Assembly: GCF_050624435.1 (NCBI RefSeq)
Contig: NC_134546.1
Coordinates: forward strand, 18,685,001 to 18,749,000
Direction of reading: 5' to 3'
Source: Tenrec ecaudatus
Taxonomy: Eukaryota > Chordata > Mammalia > Afrosoricida > Tenrecidae
Length of the DNA stretch: 64,000 bases
Part shown: positions 1 to 12,310 of the stretch, piece by piece
Layout of the letters: each line of letters begins with the position of its first letter
How positions within the stretch are numbered: position 1 is the stretch's first letter
The notes under the pieces: model-generated
Told to the model about the DNA's origin: nothing
The model's database searches: none
Seen by the model: the letters and a program-made list of their open reading frames with translations, nothing else
Made by a program: the position numbers and the translations under genes

Positions 1-337
1 GGAGGGAAAAGGCAGAGCTGAGATTCTCACCCACATCGTCTCCGCGGTCCATGCAGATCAAAACCCTGTGTGGGCCTCTCGGGCCATCGCAGCACACTGA
101 GCTGGTCCACACAGCTCTTGGCTGAGGCTCCTGGGAGCCTCCACTGTAAGTGTCGAGTGGGAAGTGGTCAGTCAATGGTCCTTCAGCAAATGAGCAGGCA
201 GGTGCGGTACCTCACCTCCAAGTGAGGCCATTAACCTCTGGGTTGTCTACATGGTATTCTCCATTCCTGGCTTTGGACCCTCCTGGAGAAGCAGGCATTT
301 TTCTTTCTTTTTTTATTTTTCATTGCAAACATATTTT

Positions 338-842
338 TTGATTTTAAAAATAATTTTATTAGGGGCTCATACAATTCTTATCACAATCCATACATACATC
401 AATTATGTAAAGCACATTTGTACATTCACTGCCCTCATCATTCTCAAAACATTTGCTCTCCACTTAAGCCCCTGGCATCAGCTCCTCATTTTTTCGCTCC
501 CCCTTCCCTTATGAACCCTTAGATAATTTATAAATTATTATTTTGTCATATCTTGCCCTGTTGGACGTCTCCCTTCACCCACTTTTCTGTGGTCTGTCCC
601 CCAGGGAGGAGGTCACATGTAGATCCTTATAATCGGTTCCCCCTTTCCAACCCACCTTCCCTCCACCTTCCCAGTATCGCTATTCACACCACTAGTCCTG
701 AAGGGATCATCCACCCTGGATTCCCTGTGTTTCCAGTTCCTATCTGTACCAGTGTCCATCCTCTGGGCTTGCAAGGTAGAATTGGGATCGTGATAGTTGG
801 CGGGGGTGGGGGGTGGTGGAGGGGAGGGAGGAAGCATAATGT
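338..842 (-). mobile_element. 5'-truncated tenrec-type L1 3' end
   Basis: Minus-strand copy of the window's commonest LINE 3' region: it begins at low coordinates with aattttattaggggctcat (reverse of the aataaa tail), followed by a pyrimidine-rich stretch and the gtaccagtg block. No coding sequence remains. Confidence 0.75.
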
Positions 843-1159
843 CCTTTCCTGCAGACTGGCCCCTTCCTGATACCAAGCCCTGTGTGCGACAGTGTCCTTC
901 CATTCTTGCTCCTAAAGAGAATTCTGCCTGTTCTTCCCACACAGTCCACCGTCTTCGCAATGCCACAGTTCACATGTGTCAGTCAGTCCCTGTGAGGGGG
1001 TCCTTCCTCGATTCACTGTCCGACTTCTGCGTGCAGAGGGGACAACCGAAAACACCATAGTTTCGGCTCTGTGCACCTGCTCAAAGTGCCACCATCCTCA
1101 AAGCGCCCCCATTGGTGTAAACACGTCCAAGAGGTCCTTTGCAGTAGATTTTCCTAAAG

Positions 1160-1651
1160 CAGTGGTTCTCAACCCTCCTCATGCCGCGACCCTTGCATCC
1201 AGTTCCTCATGTGGTGGTGACCACCCAACCATAACATTATTTTTGTTGCTATTTAATAACTGTCATTTTGCTACTGTGATGAATCATCATGTAAATATCT
1301 GATAGGCAGGATATATTTTCATTGTTACAAATTGAACATAATTAAAACATAGTGATTCACCACAAAAACAATATGGTGTTATAGAGTGTGAAATATTTGT
1401 TTTTAATGACAAATAAATGAAATTTTGTCTTGAAGCATGGTGTAGCATGGGTAACAGTCTTCACGCCTGGTACTCACTCATATGTGGCATATTTTCATGT
1501 GAGCAGACCCGCCTGGAGATGGATAGAGGAGTGGTGTCTTGGTTCCTAAGACCATCGAAAATGTGTTTTCCAATGGTTTTAGGTACCTATGTGAAGGGTC
1601 ATTTGACCATCCCCCTCTAAGGGGTCGCGACACACAGGTTGAGAACCTCTG
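1160..1651 (+). mobile_element. SPIN-type hAT MITE, long internal-deletion form
   Basis: The left end is cagtggttctcaacc and the right end is ggttgagaacctctg. The interior includes the family's taaatatctgata block. Flanks tcctaaag and gcctaata are a degraded 8-bp target repeat. Confidence 0.88.
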
Positions 1652-2015
1652 GCCTAATACAATACATCCTTTGCTCTCTTGATTGCTGTGTCCCTGAGCG
1701 TTAATTGTGGACCAGGCAAAATGAACTCACTGACAACTTCAATCCTTTCTCTGTTTATCATGAGGTTAGTTATTGGTCTAGTTGTGAGGATTTTTGTTTT
1801 CTTTATGCTGAGGTCTAATCCATACCTACCCTAGGTCAATAAAGGCTTCAAGTCTACTTCCAGCTATTAATGAATCTTCTTCCATGCTTAGCTTGGTGTT
1901 CAGATGGTCCAGCTTCTTGGTTTATGTGCTCAGCACACAGATTGAATACATGTGGTGAGAGGATACAACCCTGACACACACTTTTCCTGATTGTAACCCA
2001 TGCAGTGTCCACTTC

Positions 2016-2190
2016 GGAGCTCTGGTGGCGTGGTGGTTACCAGGTCTGCAGTTTGAAACCACTCAGGAGGAGGAGGGGGCTTTCTACTCCCATAAAGAGT
2101 CGAAGTCTCGCAAACCCAGCGGGGCAGGTCTACCCTGTCCGGCAGGGCTGCTACGAGTCAGCATCAACTCCATGGCAGTGAGTTTGGGGA
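2016..2190 (+). repeat. AfroSINE (tRNA-derived SINE)
   Basis: Runs from ggagctctggtggcgtggtgg to actccatggcagtgagtttg. It is inserted in the RTE LINE. Confidence 0.88.
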
Positions 2191-3055
2191 GTGTTCACTT
2201 GCTCTCTTGGAACGACTGTTCAACTTGTGGTGTGTGTCCAAGTTCAGCACGAGCACAACTAGGCATTCTGAAATTCCCGCTGCCACGTCCATGCTTAGTT
2301 GCAATTCACACATTTGAATACCTTTGCATAGTCAATAAAACACAGGTAAGCACCCTTCTGAATTTCTTCACTTTCAGGTACCATCCGTCTGACTTCGGCA
2401 AATGATCCCCCTCCTACCGGATCCTCTTCCAAATCTGCCACGACTCTCTGGCTGTTCCCCGTCAATGTACTTCTGCAACTATTTTTTAATTTCGTTCAGT
2501 GACTTTTTATCTGTGGAAGTGATATTCATGAATATCAATATTGCTGTGTAATTTCTGCATCTTTTCTTTGGAATGGGCACAAAGATGGATTTCTACTTGT
2601 GTGTCGATCTGGGAGCTGCCTTCCAGCTTTCTTGACATTGAGGAGTGGGCCTTTCCAGCATTGTATCTGTTGAAACGTCTCAATTGATATTCTGTCAGTT
2701 CCTAGAACCTTTTTTTTGTGCCAGTGCCTTGAAGTGTAGCTTGGGCTCCTTCCTTCCGTGTCATTGGTTCATCGCTACCTCTGGAAATAGCTGAATGCGG
2801 ATCAGTTCTTTCTGACACAGTGACTGTATGTTCCTTCCGTCCTTCTTTTGACGCTTCTTCACCATTCAGTGTTTGCCAGTTGCGTCCTCCAAGCACATAG
2901 CTGACGGTTTGCACGATTTTCTTCAGTCCTTTCAGCTTGAGCAAGGCTGAGCTTGTGCTTCCCTTTGGTTTTCTAGCTCCACAGCTCTGTGGATTTCATT
3001 AGACCACTGTTTTCTTGAGCTTTCTGTTGACACTTTCTGTTCCCTTTACTTACTC

Positions 3056-3270
3056 TAAGGAACTCTGGTCATGGTTACATGTTGGGCTGTAATCTGCAAG
3101 GTCCACAGTTCGAAACCACTAACTGCTCCTTGGGAGAAAGCTGGGGCTTTCTACTCCTGGAAAGAGTTGCAGCCGTGGAAACCCACAGGGGCAGTTCTAC
3201 CCTGTCCTATGGGCTCGCGGTGAATCGACATCGACTCACTGGCAGTGAGGTTTGTTGTTGTGTGTGTGTG
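3056..3270 (+). repeat. AfroSINE
   Basis: Nearly complete: ggaactctggtcatggttac, ctttctactcctggaaagag, gtgaatcgacatcgactcac, then a short GT-rich tail. Inserted in the RTE LINE. Confidence 0.9.
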
Positions 3271-5601
3271 TTTAGCTACTCTACATTCAAGAACAAGTTT
3301 CAAAGCCTCTCTGGCATCCGTTTTGATCTTTTCTATCTTTCTCTCTTTAAAAGGACTGTTTGCTTTCTCTGTGTAGGATGTTCTGGTCTTTGGTTATTGG
3401 TTTCCAATGTGCCACAACTGTTCTTGAGATGGCTTCTCAATTCAAGCCGGTTGTACCTGGATGCTCATGAGCTTATTTTCGTTTCCTTCCGCTTTCACAT
3501 GAGCATTTGACTGGCCTGTAGTCCGCTCCTGAACATGGTTGACTTACTATCCTGGGCTTCTCCTCATCTTTTATTTCATCTGGAGAGGTTCATGGGTAGA
3601 GTCGCAGTTCATGCTGTTGAGAATAGTTATTTGCAACAAGCAGGTCCTTGGTCTTGTGCAACCCTATAGCATGCGATCTCCAGCACCATTTCTGTCACTG
3701 AAGCCTTATTTCCCAATTGCTGACTCTCCTTCGTTTTCAATGTTTGCATTCTCTTCACCAGTAACTGCCAGTGTGCCCTGATTGCATGTCTGATGAGTTG
3801 ATGACAGTAGTCAAGTTCTTCATTTTTGGCACACACGGTTGGTATGTAAATTTGAATAATAGTCATAATTAACTGGTTTTTCTTATTGGCGTATGAATAT
3901 TACCCTACTACTGACAGTGTTACACTTTAGGATAGATGTTGAAATATTCCTTTTGATTCTGACTGACACTCTTTTTCTGCCATTTGTCACTTCTGGAAGA
4001 ATGAGTCGTATGATTGATTAAAAATGGCAATACCAGTCCAAAGAGCCCTAATGATTTACTTCTGAAAATCAGCCAATGGAAGTCCTGTGTATCTCAATGA
4101 TCTGGTACCCAACCAATCACAGCGATGGCGTTGGATCAGGCAGTGTTTTCTTCAGCTGTGTACAAGGTTATCATGCGTCAGGGGCCAAGTCCTGACAGTA
4201 GCTAACAAGTTTATAAAACTCTTTCACACTCATGTACCTCATTGTTTGGCTCTCATAACTTTACAAGTGAGAGTAGCTGTTTGCAAATATGGATCATGTA
4301 GGAAAGGATCCAGAAATCTGAGTTCAAGTCTCAGTCCTCTTTTTACCTGGAACAAATTCACATTTTTGGTGTCTAGTTCCTTGTTGATGAAAAGAGGCGA
4401 GGTTATAATTGTTGTGTAACTTGGGTTGTGGCAAAGTCACTCTGTTGTATCACCACAGGGGGTGCTACTCACAAGGATAGCATGCAGTGGGTCCCTTTGG
4501 AGTGGCGCCGTGGGCAGATCCCCTCATATGGCCATCTTGAGCATCAACTAGCGTAATTTTTACACTCGTGTAAGGAGGTTGAATGCTTTTCTGGGGCGTG
4601 TGAACTGCTCCCTGAGTCATGATAGAGTTTGATTGGCGCTCACAGGAAGAAGGAAGTAGAATGACTGCCATTGCATTTCCTGCCCATTTGCTGTGTGTGA
4701 CGTGCCAGCTCGCCCTTCGTCTTAGGCCTCTGGGCTCCCAGCCGGCTGGAGGCCCAGGAGTTAACCGCGGGGCCTGCAGTGCCCGGCCTGGGCTATGTAA
4801 TGACCAGCCTTCTGCTTGCTTGACGTTTCCGTTGGGGCGGTGGGGGGGGGGGGACTGGAAGCCACACAGCATCCAGATGGCTAGTTGCTCTGTGCCTGCT
4901 TCTGCAAATCACAGTGATTCACTGTCTCTGCTGCAAACATGCTCTCTTCTCCAAGATCTAATGGTTTCCAAAATTAATTTAGCCTCATCTGTTATCCCCC
5001 TACCCTTCTGCATTGGCCTCCTCCCTCCAGGACAGAGCTTCCTGATCCATGAGGCAGGGCATTCTGGAAGGGACCACAGACACTCTCCCAGGGTCACCTG
5101 AGCCAGAGCTGAGAGTAGACGTTTTGGGTGGAAGCCCAGGAGGGAAGAGCTGGTGTCAGGGGTGCACTTACCTCCCCTTCCTACGTGGATTTGGACGCGC
5201 AGCCTGTCACCCCCAGCTGAAGAACTCCAAGAGCTACCATCCCCAGTGATTTGCTTAAAAAACACCCACAGAGCATCTGTTTTGTTTTTCTATGGGAGGG
5301 ACACAGTCAGGTTTGCTTGTTTTTGAGAGTTCGTTATGGGTGCGTGGGACCCGGGGGTCTGAGCCCCGGCTGAGGTGCCTGAAGTAACTCTGCCTTCAAC
5401 CGGCAGTGATTTATTCCTCGACCATCTTCGGGACTCTGTTTGTTCCCAGTCACATAATAGTTATGTGATTCCTACTTCTGCCCGTATTCATTTATTTAAC
5501 ACACACTGACTGAAGCTCTCAATGTGGAAGGTATTGGGGACCAAGAGATTATTTCAAGAGACTTTAACATAGGAATTTGAGGGTATGACTTCAGAGGTCT
5601 A

Positions 5602-5681
5602 CAAGGGGACTTCAAAAAGTTCATGGTAAAATAGAATGAAAAGGAAATGAAATTTTGTCATGAATTTTTGATGTCCCATTG
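5602..5681. mobile_element. Palindromic Tc1/mariner-type MITE
   Basis: About 80 bp with ends caaggggacttcaaaaag and, reversed, caatgggacatcaaaaatt, flanked by TA on both sides. The palindrome is nearly complete and non-coding. Confidence 0.6.
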
Positions 5682-6167
5682 TATGGCCTACGGAACAACA
5701 CCCGACCCACCTACAAAATTGTTAGACTCCTTTTAATGATCATGTTGTTAGTAAAACTTTTGCTATTCATCTCAACTGATTATGTACCGGTGAGATGAAG
5801 CAAATAAACAATTATGTACTCATTAGGATCCAAGATTTTCAAGGTAACCAAGATACCAATATAAATTTCAAATGAGTTCAGTAAAGATCCTAAATTTGAG
5901 CTGATAATGTACGTATGGCCTCATGATCAAGTTAAAATATTCTGTTTCTGCGTGGAGTCCTCTGAGAAGGGCTAAGCACAACGGACAACTTAGTAACGGT
6001 GGGTGCTTGTGATTGTATGCTGTCACTGTGCATACGGATCGACCCAATAGCGAAGGCTTTCACTTTTTGATCAGACGGAGCCCTAGTCGACTCTTTTCTC
6101 TATGTCGGCATGTGATTGAAAATGACCAGAAGATATTAGCCAGCGTCTCTGGGGCAACAACCCAGAA

Positions 6168-6340
6168 AAACTAAACTCAGGGCCATCAAGTCAAGGCCAG
6201 CTCATAGGCAGCCTACGCGACAGAGTAGAACACCGGCCTTAGGTCTCTGAGGCTGCAGACTTTCGGAAGCAGACGGCCCCAGCTTTGCAGGGAACTGGAA
6301 GGTTGTTCGATGCTTAACCACGGTGCCACGAAGGCTCCCT
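6168..6340 (-). repeat. AfroSINE
   Basis: Antisense copy from gccatcaagtcaaggcc to cggtgccacgaaggctccc. Confidence 0.7.
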
Positions 6341-6902
6341 GGGCTTACAAACAACCCCTCAAATCTCAATCACAAAATTTAGACGCATCCACTCTCGCTT
6401 CCGTATGCAAGGGCAAGGTCGGGGAATCAAAGGTCATCGCACACTTCAAGCTGCCTCATTCTCTGTTCATTCACGCTGCTGGTTCTTCGTGGCGACGCGG
6501 TTCTCTCGGAAACATAGTTAACTTTCTTTTCTCACGCTCCTTGAAGTGGACTCAGCGCTGCGCCCTTTCAGAATCCCGTCTCTCTCTCTGGACTGCGTTA
6601 TGGGCATTTTGAGTTTATCAGGCTTCTGTAGGATTGTGCTCAGGACCCCTCTGTTCCCTCGAGAGATTTTGTCCATCTGAAAGAACTTACCTGGGAGCCC
6701 CTTCATCCATGTCGTGTTGGCTTCTGAGCATAACAAAACAGGAGTCAGTTGTTTCGTGTCCTTTTCTTCCCTTCCCCCCACTCCCCCCCTCCTAGACTCT
6801 AGACATCTGAGGCCAACAACGATGCTTCCCATCCTAGGCGTTCCCACCTATGGCCGGCACCTGGGAAGGTCAAAGGCAATCCTCACTGTTTTTGACCTAA
6901 GG

Positions 6903-6950
6903 ACCAAACCCCAAACCCAACCCACTGCCATCGAACCGACTCACAAACCA
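6903..6950 (-). repeat. AfroSINE 3' fragment
   Basis: Only the end is present (aacccactgccatcgaacc). Confidence 0.5.
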
Positions 6951-8414
6951 GCCAGATAGCCTTTTCATCCTTCGATGGTGAATTCGTGTTAAACTTAACA
7001 CGTTCATGCAGTTAGGCCAGTGCGTGGCCAGGTGTGAGGCGGGGAGCATCCTGTGCAGCTCTCTGTGTTGTGCGGCCATTGGTGGAGTAATGTGGGCGGG
7101 ACTCTTGGGCCTCAACTGTTGTTTGCTCTTTATGGCCGTGCTCAAGCTCAGTGGGCACCCACTCCCGGTCCCAAAGACAATTCCAAAGTTTAACACCTCT
7201 GGGTGCTGGTTTCTGCAGAGACATGCTCTGCAAAGGTGGTTTGGGAATCTCTGAAGGGAGCACGAACCCCTTCCTCTTCAAGGTCTTCCCATTGCCTTCC
7301 CTGTGCTCACTCAACACCATTTCTTCCGTCTGCACAATCACTGGGTTTGCCTGCAGTCTTAGTGCTGGGCCCTGCACCTCTGCGCTGTGGAGGAAGAGTA
7401 GAGGTATGGTGGGCCCACAGATCCTTTCCCTCACCCTCCTTCCTGGCTTGTTGAATCCAGGTGTGGCTGGTGGAGCTAAGGGAGCCTCAGAAAGTGAGAG
7501 AATGGTCCTGAATGTGCGCTTTTGTGCACTGGCATCAATCATGCAGGTGACATCTCTCCTCCCACTCAGGAACCACCTCCTCACTGGGGAGTGTGCCTGG
7601 GTCCACTGAATGTTCTCCATGGTGGTCTCATGATCTAGTGCTCCTCGACCACATTTGAAATCCCACATGGCCATTCTTCTACAGGGAGCCCGGCTGCTGC
7701 CCGTGCCCCTGGGAGGAGATATTGTGACCCCAATTCAGGGGCCGTATTGGCTGCTGCCTTCATGCAGGGAAGCATTTCCTAAGAAAAAGGTGCATGGGTC
7801 TTCAATATTTTGAATACCGAGGGAAAAAAAATTGGCAAGATCTTTAGTTTTCTGGTTCATTTATTTGATGGCTTATTGGGAATAAATTCAGGGATGAAAA
7901 TCATCTTTCCTCAGAAGTTTGGTGCCATTGCCTTCAGGGATCCAGCATGACCTCGAGATGCTCAACTGTAATTCTGATTCCTCATCTGCTCTGACTGCCT
8001 CATTTCCACCTCTTACCGAAAGCTTTTGGGATCTCCTTTGCTTCCCATGCTTTTTGAACATCACAGTGACTCAATGAGTGTCTCCTCTTTTTTATTTTGC
8101 TGGGCACCGCATCGTTCTTTCAGCCTGCAGTCTCAAGACTTGTGCTTCGAGAAAGGAAGGTTTGGGCCTCAGAAAACGAGGAGGAGGAGAAGCATGGGGC
8201 TGCAGAGGACGGTCGCTCTAGGCTCTAACATCAGCTCCTGAGCGACAGGCCAAGGGTTTGTATTTTGATTGAAGTCCCTATAGAAAAAACTTAAATAGAA
8301 CCAAAGAGTGTTTTCTAGAAAGGCAGTAAGCCCTTTGCCCCTACCTCCCAACTTCTTTCCCAGAGAGAGCTACTTTGAACTCTTTTAGTGTTTTTCTTTT
8401 TTTTTCTTTCTGGT

Positions 8415-8620
8415 AAATTCTGTTTTCACTTTTTAAAAAATATGGTAAATATACAAGTGGCAACAAAGTGTTCACCACCAACAGTCGGCACGGGTCTCAT
8501 TTTGGAATATTATGCTCATCATGTTGCTCAACCAGCTCCATTCGCCATCCCTGAATTTTCCCCTTAGCATAAGCTCAGGGGCCCTTACCCTACTTTAAAA
8601 TAATATGCATATACGCATGT
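8415..8620 (-). mobile_element. Ancient L1M 3' fragment
   Basis: Reads tatggtaaatatacaagt and gctcaaccagctccattcgccatcc, resembling the antisense 'caaccatcaccaccatcc' part of L1M elements. Confidence 0.4.
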
Positions 8621-8726
8621 TCCTTGACACACCCATTGACCGAGCTACTGAGGGGAACTGCTGTGCTCTAGCCCCCCAGGTGGTCTGCAGAGACCCAAAG
8701 AGGCCAGGCACGCAAAGGCTCCCCAA

Positions 8727-8928
8727 GGCAAACCCATCACCATCCGGTCCATTCTGACTCATAGGGATTCTTTAGGGAGGGCAGAACAGCCCCGTGGCTC
8801 TCTTGAGACTGTAACTGTGCTCTGGAGTAGACAGTCTAATCTTTCTCCCGCAGAGCAGCTGGTGAATTTGAGGCTGACCTTGAGGCTGTTAGCGCCCAAC
8901 TTGTTGGCCACGGTGCCCTCGGGGCTCG
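8727..8928 (-). repeat. AfroSINE
   Basis: Antisense, from ccattctgactcataggg to cacggtgccctcggggctc. Confidence 0.8.
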
Positions 8929-9229
8929 TTAGGCAAGGCTGGTCCTCAGCTAACGTGGGTTTTGGGGACAGGAGAGGATGGGGATTTGTAAGAACAGCTA
9001 CGAGGCTGTGTCCCACGAGGGTCTCTGTCTCGCCTAGTAGGCTGTCCCGAGACAGAGCTTTGTTGTTTTCCCAGTTCTGAGTATGGAATTGCGTGTCCCA
9101 TCTCCCTCTGGTAGCCCATCAGGCCTCTCTCTCGTTTGGCTTGCAGGATTGTTCTTTATTCTTGATGGACTCTAGTTTGATGATGAAGTTTGGACATTAC
9201 ATCCATTCTGGAAAGAGAGTCGCTTTGGA

Positions 9230-9430
9230 AAGGAGTCCTGGTAATGCAGTGGTGGACGTGCGTGTCTGCTAATTGAAAGGTTGAGGGTTCAAACCCACCA
9301 GTCGCTCTGTGGGAGAAAGATGGGGCAGTCTGCTTCTGGGAATATTTCCGCTTTGGCAACTGTGCGGGGCAGTTCCAGGCAATCTAGTAGGCTTGCTGTG
9401 AACTAGAATGTACTTCATGGAAGTGAGCGG
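9230..9430 (+). repeat. AfroSINE
   Basis: Head ggagtcctggtaatgcagtg, tRNA B-box region gagggttcaaacccaccag, tail tgtgaactagaatg. Confidence 0.8.
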
Positions 9431-10029
9431 TTATTCAAGTAACAAGCTATCTGAATCTGAAAGTGGTTTATTGTGTCTATTCATCAAATCAAGCCTTGCC
9501 TTGTCTTGTATGAGTACGTGCAAGCTCAATACTACCAACTGATTTCCTGCATGATAACGGACCTTCTCTTTTTCTTACACTTCCCCTTCCCTCATACTCT
9601 TGTATAGTATGACTTTTAAAAAGTTATTTGTTTTTTTATTTAGTATGATTTTAAAAAATAGTCAATGTTTATTAAATATTGCTCATAACTGGAAAATCTG
9701 TTCCTGCTTACCAGTAGCATAGCACAGTCACATTCCCTGTCTTATGCAACTTTGGGTGTTCCCTGCCATTAACAGTTACTGTCCTTTTGCTTTTGTTTAG
9801 TGCTTTTTGTTCTTGCAAGTTTATTATTATTATTCTTGGGGTATTGCTAACATTTTTCAAAGGCCCTATACATAGTTGTTAAATATCTACCATTCTCCTC
9901 CCCCCAAATTCCCAAATGCATCAAACCATCCATCACTTGCATTTGCACGCACCACAAGTCGCCCTCAGGTGCCCTCTCACCTTGATCCAATTTGGATGAG
10001 CTGATCTCCACACCTGGGGCTTCGCTGTC

Positions 10030-10660
10030 ATCTCAGGACTTACCATCAGTGTTCTATCTCCTTTAGATTGTTCCTCTGCTTTCTGGAATGCCTTTGTTCC
10101 TTTTCTTGGCTCAGTCTTTCATTTCAGTGAATCATATCCTTCATTATCTTCCTTAGAAACGTGTGTGGGAGGTAAGAATTTTGAATATATATATATATAT
10201 ATATACACACACACCACATACATACATAGATAGCTTAATCCCACTCTCATATGTATAACTTCTTTGGCTAAGTATAGACTTCTAAGACAAAATTAATTTT
10301 CACTGACAATTTTGGACGCCCAGCACTACTGTCTTCTAGCCTCCTGCTCCGCTGTGGAAGTGTCTGACGCCATTCAGGCTCCCACTCCTTCATGAAGGAC
10401 CCGATTCTCCTCCCTGGAAGCTCTGGGTCATCCCCTTTACCTCGGCTTTCGGAACCTCAAAGACATTGCCTTGGCGTGTCTGTCCATCTCCTGCCTTCTG
10501 TATTGGAAAGTCAGCAGGCATTTTCTGTGTGGAGATCTATGCCTTCACTTCTGAGAAATTTGCCTTTCTTCCCTCTTCTCTGCTTCCTTTTCTCTTTCCT
10601 GAAGCTCATCAGATGCTGGAACTCCCTGGAAATGTTTCGATTTTGTTTGGGGGCTCGAGT
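10030..10660 (-). mobile_element. Ancient LINE fragment
   Basis: Pieces such as cactactgtcttctagcct, gtgtctgacgccattcagg and cattgccttggcgtgtctg resemble an old mammalian L1 3' region in antisense. An (AT)n/(AC)n microsatellite lies inside at 10186-10214. Exact subfamily uncertain. Confidence 0.4.
10186..10214. repeat. (AT)n(AC)n microsatellite
   Basis: AT dinucleotides passing into AC dinucleotides. Confidence 0.95.
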
Positions 10661-10789
10661 GGGAGGGGGTGGCATCAGTGGCAGCTACGGGACAAAGATG
10701 AAAGGAAGGGCAGGTCCCATGAGCAGGTGGACCGATCACACAAACGCACCCACCCTCAGCCCACACGTATCAATTCAGGTGCAGCGGGT

Positions 10790-12290
10790 TCCTGGGCCTC
10801 GGTGGCCGCCGCAGGATGATTCTCGGCATTTGAAGATGGCTGCACGGTCGCTCCGAGAGTTGTGTTGAAGGGCCCCACCGAGATGTCTCTATATGAGCGC
10901 TTTGCTAATATGCGGGGGAACAAACAGCCGCACCGGTGACTGTTGGTGTTTCGATGCGGCGGCAGCAGCTAGCCAGGGTCACAAATGGAAGACGGGCCCA
11001 GCAGAAGGAATGCGGTCCAGGCAGCATTGACACTTACTTCAGCAGACGCACTTTTAGAAGTGCCTGGATAAGAGTAACATCCAGGCGGGAGTAGGCAGGC
11101 CCATCGAGGTCCTGGGCAGGGGAGCAATTGGAGCATGAGTTCTGCCCGTAACTCAGAGAGGCTTGCCCAGAGGAGGACTGTGTGGGAGATGTGTGTGGGA
11201 GACGTACCATGAGAACCCTGCTCAGCGCTGGGATGCTACTGTGAGGTCAGAACCTGCTCCGAGGTAGACGAGCCATAGCTCTCCGAATGTGTGTAAGAAG
11301 GTGTGTTAGTCTGGGTAGACTGGAGAAACAAATTCATAGATGTTCATATGTGCATAAGAAAGATCTAAAAGAGCAATTGTATATTGAGAAAACATTCCAG
11401 CCCAATCTAGATCAAATCCATAAGTCTGATATTAGCCCATATGTCTGATACCAGTCTATAAACTCCTCTTCAGACTCATGAAGCACATGCAATGATGCCA
11501 AATGCAGGAAGATCACAGGCCAGGGTGGGAAGTCTTGTGGATCCACGGGCATCTCAGTTCTGGCAGGGCTCTCCATGTGGCTCCTTCAGCTCCAAGGCTC
11601 TCGCATAGCTCCATGTGTCTTGTCAGATGCAATGTCTCCCAGGGAGTGAGTAGGTGTCCTGCCTCCAGCAAGCTATTTATCTCCCTAGAGCCTCCAAATG
11701 AGGGCATCAAACTGCCACCTGATTGACAGGCTACACCGCACCCCTTCACTCTTAATAGTTTCAAGTTGGCAACAGATTCTGTAACTACCACAGAAGAGGT
11801 GGTTGTGGGGGTCCTGGGAGAGGGAGCCTAGGTCATGGTGGAATCGGTGGTAGAGGTCCAGGTTTAATAGATCGAGAAAAGAGGGTTTTGGAGGCTGAGG
11901 AGGTGGACGTGGAAGAGGAAGAGGTGCCCTTTCTCAATCTATGCTGACCAAGGAGCTGCTGGACAACCAGTTAAATGCCCACGTGTCGGAAACAAAAGGA
12001 CACCTGCATGCGGCGTTGGATGCTGACGTGGTGCAGACAGATCCAGAAAGCAATGATTGCAGCCTGCACGCCCTCCCTTGAGAGATTCTTGTTGAAGTCG
12101 CCAGGTCTATAAATAATCTTGAGCTAACAGATGAGGAGAAACCTGATTGATGGGGGGAGGGTTGTCACCATAGGCTGTGGACCTGCTTGTTACCCATCAT
12201 TTGCATTTAGTGTGCTCCTTGTACTTTTCCATCCTGCGTTGCACGAAATCCCTTTTCTTTTGACTTGAATTTATATATGATATATATTTT
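10790..12290 (+). pseudogene. CHTOP: CHTOP processed pseudogene, split by an LTR insertion
   Basis: An intronless copy of the chromatin target of PRMT1 mRNA. The degenerate start is at 10836; MSLYERFANM-like sequence follows in a shifted frame, then KSNIQAGVGRPI and RGLPRGGL. After the LTR comes the RGG-rich stretch and the C-terminus [20 protein letters not shown] ending QTDPESND, where the stop codon has become TGC. The 3' UTR homology continues to about 12290 and ends at a poly-C tract. Frameshifts and stops make it non-coding. The insertion at 11302-11792 postdates the pseudogene. Confidence 0.88.
11302..11792. mobile_element. Solo LTR (fossil) inside the CHTOP pseudogene
   Basis: 491 bp starting TGTGTTAGTC and ending CTACCACA, so the ends are TG...CA. 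It is flanked by a 5-bp repeat, gaagg (11297-11301) and gaaga (11793-11797), that corresponds to a single gaaga in the CHTOP sequence. That fits a retroviral LTR left by recombination. Family not determined; it is younger than the pseudogene. Confidence 0.65.
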
Positions 12291-12295
12291 TTATT

Positions 12296-12310
12296 CCCCC
12301 CCCCCCCCCC
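12296..12310. repeat. Poly-C tract
   Basis: Fifteen C at the 3' edge of the CHTOP pseudogene. Confidence 0.9.

Larger units (their letters stand above)
1660..4200 (-). mobile_element. RTE-type LINE, decayed, with two SINE insertions
   Basis: Minus-strand reading gives an endonuclease-like MTIIQIYIPT (around 3866) and GADYRPV-like sequence (around 3520). Reverse-transcriptase pieces FIDYAKAFDCV-like (around 2330) and VCQGCILSPHVFNLCAEHI (about 1985-1930) follow. The last is the typical RTE form of the QGCILSP-LFNLYAEY motif. Many stops and frameshifts. SINEs at 2016-2190 and 3056-3270 interrupt it. Confidence 0.7.
4445..8415. other. Mostly unique intergenic DNA
   Basis: Apart from the MITE and SINE pieces listed, I recognise nothing. 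A 220-codon open frame lies at 7012-7674 (-), without family resemblance; see findings. Confidence 0.4.

Noticed and set aside
4619-5101. 160-codon plus-strand open frame
   Set aside because: No domain, no splice or promoter context; fits chance in GC-rich DNA.
7151-7609. 152-codon plus-strand frame opposite the 220-codon one
   Set aside because: Overlapping opposite-strand frames in GC-rich DNA are expected; no family match.
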